A stretch of DNA of 64,000 nucleotides, from positions 9,516,724 through 9,580,723 of the forward strand of contig OY740776.1 of NCBI GenBank assembly GCA_963513935.1, given 5' to 3'. Below the pieces are notes generated by a model. That model was not told where the DNA came from, ran no database searches, and saw only the letters and a program-made list of their open reading frames with translations. The stretch comes from Aphrophora alni (Eukaryota > Arthropoda > Insecta > Hemiptera > Aphrophoridae). Positions within the stretch are counted from its first letter, which is position 1, and each line of letters begins with the position of its first letter. Position numbers and translations under genes: made by a program. Positions 59,851 to 64,000 of this stretch are shown here, one piece after another.

Positions 59851-60402
59851 ATTCCGGAGAAATGGCATACAGGGAAAGTTCTGTCTGAATTGTTTTACAG
59901 CAACATCGCAAACCTGATGATTTGTCATATCATACAGAATGTCTCAACACGTATATGTTATATCATATTTCAATATAATTTTGGTGTCAAGAGGTGTAGG
60001 CCTACTTGGTGTATCCTTACTATACTGAGGACAAAAATTGTGTTGAATTGTAGTTGCAGAGTTAATTTTGTAAAACCAAAACATGCAGCAAGTACCAGTA
60101 AAAGTAGCCTTTTTAAACTACAACAATGGTGGCATTTCTGGTGATAGTATTTGGCACTACGTAAGTCAAACTTGATGTGTTTTGCTTTAAATTGACACCT
60201 CAACTGATTTTGAAAGTTATCTGAATAAATTTCTACATGTTTTGAAAGTTGTAAAATCCTTTTTGAAGAGCCTGTATATACAGAACTCTGTATTTGATAA
60301 TTCATTATTGGGAAATCGCAAGTTAATTTAAACATTGTAAGGAAAATATAAAGAGACATAACAACAGTTTAATGAAATTTATATACAAAAATAATCTGTT
60401 AC

Positions 60403-60516
60403 CTCTATGTGGAGCTCCTCTTCTTTTTTCACTTGAAATATAGAAATCGCAGAAGGTGGAGTTGTATCTTTTTCTATTTTCATGTATGGTACTAAATCAA
60501 CTGTAACTGGGAATTC
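60403..60516 (-). CDS. Zinc-finger gene, acidic-linker exon
   Basis: Minus-strand exon of exactly 38 codons, phase 0 in and out, with acceptor GTTAAAG and donor GTAACA. It encodes EFPVTVDLVPYMKIEKD, a TTPPS stretch, and FQVKKEEELHIE. Repeated K-x-E/KKEEE motifs resemble SUMO-site-rich linkers common in insect C2H2 proteins. Joins 62183 (phase 0) upstream and 53037 downstream. Confidence 0.75.
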
Positions 60517-62182
60517 CTTTAACAATCATTTACACAAGTCTTAACAGCCAATCACAATAAAGATATAATAGCAGCTTACCAAACTACATTTATATACACA
60601 CTACTGTATTATTATTATTTTTCTTGTAGTTTAAAAGTGAAAAACCTCTAAGAATATAAGAACATAAACTAAAGACTCTTAGCCTCCATATACTCTAATA
60701 GCGTCATAGTCGTAAGAGAACAAAAGTTGGGGTCATTAGAGACCTAGTAGAGGATGAAAGAGAGGAATTTAATCCTAGACTAGGTAAAGAACTTCTCCTA
60801 CATCAGTACAGCTCATCCATTTTAGAATAGCCGTTGGATAATGGTCTACACAGTTATTGCAGGCGCTAGCCCTTGATAATTCACACTGACATTATAACTG
60901 GGGATCATAGTAACTACTTTGATGGGAATGTACAAATGGAAATTGGTGATTCATATTCAAATTAATTACATCAAGAGTGTATACAGAGGGGGGGGGGCAA
61001 GCAGCTGCCCTCCCTTCCAAGATGGAAAAATAAAACAATTTTTAAATTAAACAACATTCTGAAAGATATTAATTACAAAATAGAGACACTAGTACTATCT
61101 GTGAGAGGATTTAAGAACTACTGTTACTCGCTGGCATCATCTTGCTTGCGGGAACAAGAGTTTTCTAGAATAATATTGTCTCATTTAATGACACTATGGG
61201 AATATATTTAGAAGCTATATAAGAGCCACACATATTTTTGGTTAGAGTCAGTGGAGTTGTTATTTTCACAGAACTGCTTACCGCCTGCCATCCACTTTAC
61301 AATAACAAATGGATTTTAGAAAGTTTTTTTGACAACTAGTCTACTGTGATGTTTATTACATGCTCCCAAATGATGTTGGCTAAACAGATGTTCTCAATAA
61401 ATCTTACTTACACATGTTAATTTTGAAAGTACAATTTTTTATTAAAGATAGAAAGCATTGACGTTATTTATTATTAAAGCTTAAATCTAAATACAAAATC
61501 TTAATTCTAATATTTGTCCCCGTTTGGAAAGTCTTCTAATTGTTCATATTGCTTTTTAAGGAAAGTATGGTTATTTTAATTGTTATATTTTACTTAGGCC
61601 TATAACTTTCTCAGATCATTTTCATTCTCCACTACCATTATTCAAAAACATGTAGCAAGCAGTTCACTCGACATTCAACAAAGAAGTTTTATATTTTTAA
61701 CAAGTCTGCCTCCTCTCACTCAATTCCAGAATATTCCATGATTCTAACTAATCAGAAAATCTCCTTTTATGGAGATAACACGCCATATGCAAGACACATC
61801 TTTGTTCTAGAATGTTCCATTTGCAAAGTATGACGAAATTGTCTGTTCCTTTGTTTAATTATAACGCATTAAGTAAATAATGTCATTTTCATTTTATAAC
61901 AGCACTCTTTATTTCAAAGTTCACTTCTGTATTTATTATTTATTTTATCACTTATGATTTCCTTAAATTAACATGTTATTTACAATTACATATTATTATT
62001 ACAAATTATTTACTATGATTTATTTATTGGATGGAGATGATCCATGTGTAGCAAGTCCAAATTTTCAGTCAAGTCAGTTGGTAAATAATATCCTTAGCCT
62101 AAAGCAATTAAAGATTGGAACTTTCAAGAATACTAGTTATAAAAACGAAAGTGATTACAATAATTAATTAGTTGAAGATTAC
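60517..62182 (-). other. Intron of the zinc-finger gene
   Basis: 1.67 kb. A patch near 60690-60800 looks faintly coding but gives no family; a G-run lies near 60989. Confidence 0.6.
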
Positions 62183-62240
62183 CTCTTTCTTAACAGGTAA
62201 GAGCTCTAAAGGATCTCTGAGGCCACAGTCTTGTTGGATC
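62183..62240 (-). CDS. Zinc-finger gene, upstream exon
   Basis: Minus strand with acceptor AATTGCAG before 62240 and donor GTAATC after 62183; 58 nt encoding IQQDCGLRDPLELLPVKKE, leaving phase 0 as the next exon needs. The frame stays open upstream as far as 62509 (Met), so the exon may be longer or, if the AG is used, another exon farther right must supply the start. Confidence 0.65.
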
Positions 62241-62509
62241 CTGCAATTATTAAAAACAGTTCTGTTAACAACACACATATCCCAGTATTGGTTTACTACT
62301 GGGTCCAGGAGAAATATTTTCTGACAGACATCATATAAGTTACAAAACATGTTATTTTCTAATATAAAAGGACAATGTTTAACATTTGCATAAATAATTC
62401 TCTGATATCTTGGCACTGCTATTAGAGCGCTAGTAGAGAGGTGTGGCGTTGACATGCCATTTCCCTTCCCATTCTTGTTACCATCATTGCATAGACTGGT
62501 AAACATCAT
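62241..62509 (-). CDS. Possible N-terminal extension of the zinc-finger gene
   Basis: In frame with the exon at 62183-62240, minus strand, open from Met at 62509. It contains a Cys-rich stretch (FCNLYDVCQKIF ... WDMCVVN). No ZAD pattern is clear. Either genuine 5' coding sequence or intron. Confidence 0.3.
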
Positions 62510-62679
62510 TCTTCCATTATTGACAGTTATTTTAAAAGTACTGATTCTGTTATTTTGTGCAGGAATTATTTCGTACTTAATTTAGGCTAGGTCCAACAAA
62601 TTTCGGTAGAGCATATGGGTGTCAGATTTTAGAGCCACAGGATCAGTATTGAAAAAGAAACCACCTAATAGGTCTCATA

Positions 62680-63200
62680 GCAGCCAAACACCTGAAAACA
62701 TCTAAGCAATGAGACAGGTAGTTTACCCAACAAGCTGGTACTTTGGGATTGTCTGATCAGAGTATTTGTCTGAAAGAGAATTTTACATACGGACCTTAAG
62801 TTTCATCTGTACAAATTGATGGTCATAAAACAGCTAAATGAACGTGATTGGGGAAACCATGTTCCTAGTTGCCAAGCAATGTTTCAGTGTACTTTACTGA
62901 GTTGTCGAGAGATGAAGCTTATTTTCATTTTATTGGGCTGCGTTAATGACAAAAAAATTTCAATTAACAAGATAATAGCCGACAGCTCTATGATCATACT
63001 CTGCACGCGCCATTGGTGAATTTTTAGTCATAGGGCTGTACTTTTTGAGGAAGATTTGCGTACATAACTTCCGATTGCTATGTCAACATGTTATGCAACT
63101 TTCTGGAACTTTAAATTAATGAATTCTGAGACCATGCTTTCCCGGGCATCTAATTTCATGAGGCGACAATCAATGGTCTGTATGTTCACCCTACTATTAG
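62680..63200 (+). pseudogene. Tc1/mariner-superfamily transposase relic (HTH to catalytic core)
   Basis: Plus-strand reading in several frames gives an HTH-like start (LSDQSV-x-RILHTDLKFH), KLMVIKQLNERDW, FSDEAYFHFIGCVNDK with the first catalytic Asp, an IGLYFFEEDLR block (degraded IIGPYFFE), and LELKLNEF. The order matches insect IS630/Tc1-like transposases. Many stops; dead. It lies just upstream of a tandem array. Confidence 0.65.
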
Positions 63201-63329
63201 AAATTAGGGCCATAATTCAGTTAGGAAATTAGTCTAAGTTCTTTTAAAGAAGTCAGAATGATAACAACTATTATGACAGAGCTAGAAAACTGACAGCTTG
63301 CCTTGCAAGTGAGGTGGACTTCACAAGTT

Positions 63330-63715
63330 GAGAAGTGTATATAAACCTTTTGGTGAGAAGAAACGAGAGCAATAATTCAAGTTGGGAATTCAAATTGAGA
63401 AGTATATATAAACCCTTGGGTAGGAAGAAAAGCGGTCAATCATTCAAGTTGGGAAGTGTATATAAACCCTTGGGTGGGAAGAAACGGGTCAATCATTCAA
63501 GTTGGGAAGTGTATATAAACTACTGGGTGGGAAGAAACGGGGTCAATCATTCAAGTTGGGAAGTGTACATATACCCTTGTTTGAGAAGAAATGAGGTCAA
63601 TCATTCAAGTTGAGAAGTGTATATAAATCCTTTTAATATAATAAATGAGGTCAATTATTCTAGTTGAGAAGTGTATATAAACCCTCAGGTGGGGAGAAAC
63701 GAGGTTAATCATTCA
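63330..63715 (+). repeat. 54-bp tandem array with TATATAAA motif, seven copies
   Basis: Unit: GTGTATATAAACCCTTGGGT, then GGGAAGAAACGGGGTCAATC, then ATTCAAGTTGGGAA. Copies start near 63335, 63396, 63448, 63510, 63563, 63617 and 63671. Most keep TATATAAA; the unit is open in one frame through several copies, which I take as chance. Confidence 0.9.
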
Positions 63716-64000
63716 AGAGGTAACCGTCGGCAGATTTAAAAGATGGCCAGATAGACTTGGCGAGAGAGAGCTTCAGGGGGATATATACCAGACAGCGGAA
63801 AAATACACGAAGACATAGTAAAAGTGAGCAAGTATAATTAAAGGAACTTGTAATTATTCAAAAATACCGTAGTCAGGATTGTCTAGTCATAATAGTTGAA
63901 ATTATTCTGGATTTAAAATTTAATAATAATAATAATAGTAAATATTTAATTGAAACACGTAAAACTAAATGTGAAATAAATAATTGTATTAAGAGTAATA
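63716..64000. other. Unassigned right end
   Basis: GC-richer patch at 63720-63830 with GGCGAGAGAGAGC and TATATACC; it could be the continuation of a promoter- or LTR-like unit starting with the array. No coding sequence seen. Confidence 0.35.

Noticed and set aside
63335..63613. Repeat protein encoded by the 54-bp array
   Set aside because: The unit length is a multiple of three, so openness follows automatically; unit sizes vary and there is no start context or partner exon.

Overview
The window is AT-rich, gene-poor animal DNA. Long AT tracts, huge introns and dense relics of piggyBac, hAT, Tc1/mariner, Ty3/gypsy, LINE and SINE elements, together with a tandem C2H2 zinc-finger gene and metabotropic glutamate receptor exons, point to an insect with a large genome. 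A hemipteran-like genome is my guess, not a proof. I see no rRNA, functional tRNA or CRISPR locus.

Left third (1-19 kb). Mostly non-coding. It holds a 555-bp-period tandem duplication (4.7-5.8 kb), a compact element with two almost identical 380-bp LTRs and an env-like reading frame (8.15-9.85 kb), a 973-bp non-autonomous Tc1/mariner-type element (10.58-11.55 kb), and a complete-looking 2.8-kb hAT transposon (12.25-15.04 kb). The hAT carries an uninterrupted 647-codon transposase and is nested inside a LINE RNase H relic. Another LINE relic lies at 16.2-17.15 kb.

Metabotropic glutamate receptor (mGluR)-like copy (19.5-28.3 kb, minus strand). Three phase-consistent exons encode the end of the ligand-binding domain, the cysteine-rich domain and TM4-TM5. 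Two carry in-frame stops, and the TM1-TM3 exon(s) are not found. A broken piggyBac transposase lies exactly where they should be. This looks like a decayed or partially duplicated receptor gene.

Middle (28-47 kb). AT-rich DNA with small retroposed fragments (a 76-bp insert with 14-bp target duplication, tRNA-derived SINEs), LINE reverse-transcriptase fragments, a DDE transposase relic, and a minus-strand Ty3/gypsy element (40.77-45.85 kb). Its LTRs are about 99% identical, but gag is frameshifted and the integrase lacks the segment carrying the catalytic glutamate.

Right third (47-64 kb, minus strand). One well-supported host gene: a poly-C2H2 zinc-finger protein with at least four coding exons (62,240-62,183; 60,516-60,403; 53,037-53,013; 49,963-47,670) whose splice phases all match. 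Its introns hold a mariner relic, a decayed ~165-bp satellite, a 55-bp minisatellite interrupted by a LINE RNase H fragment, an inverted-repeat element and a DDE relic. Beyond it are another Tc1/mariner-type relic and a 54-bp tandem array with a TATATAAA-like motif in most copies.

No single undescribed system is proven. The items most worth checking are the hAT with 6-bp target duplications, the env-only LTR unit, the mGluR copy with two stops that A-to-I editing could recode, and the two minisatellite arrays.
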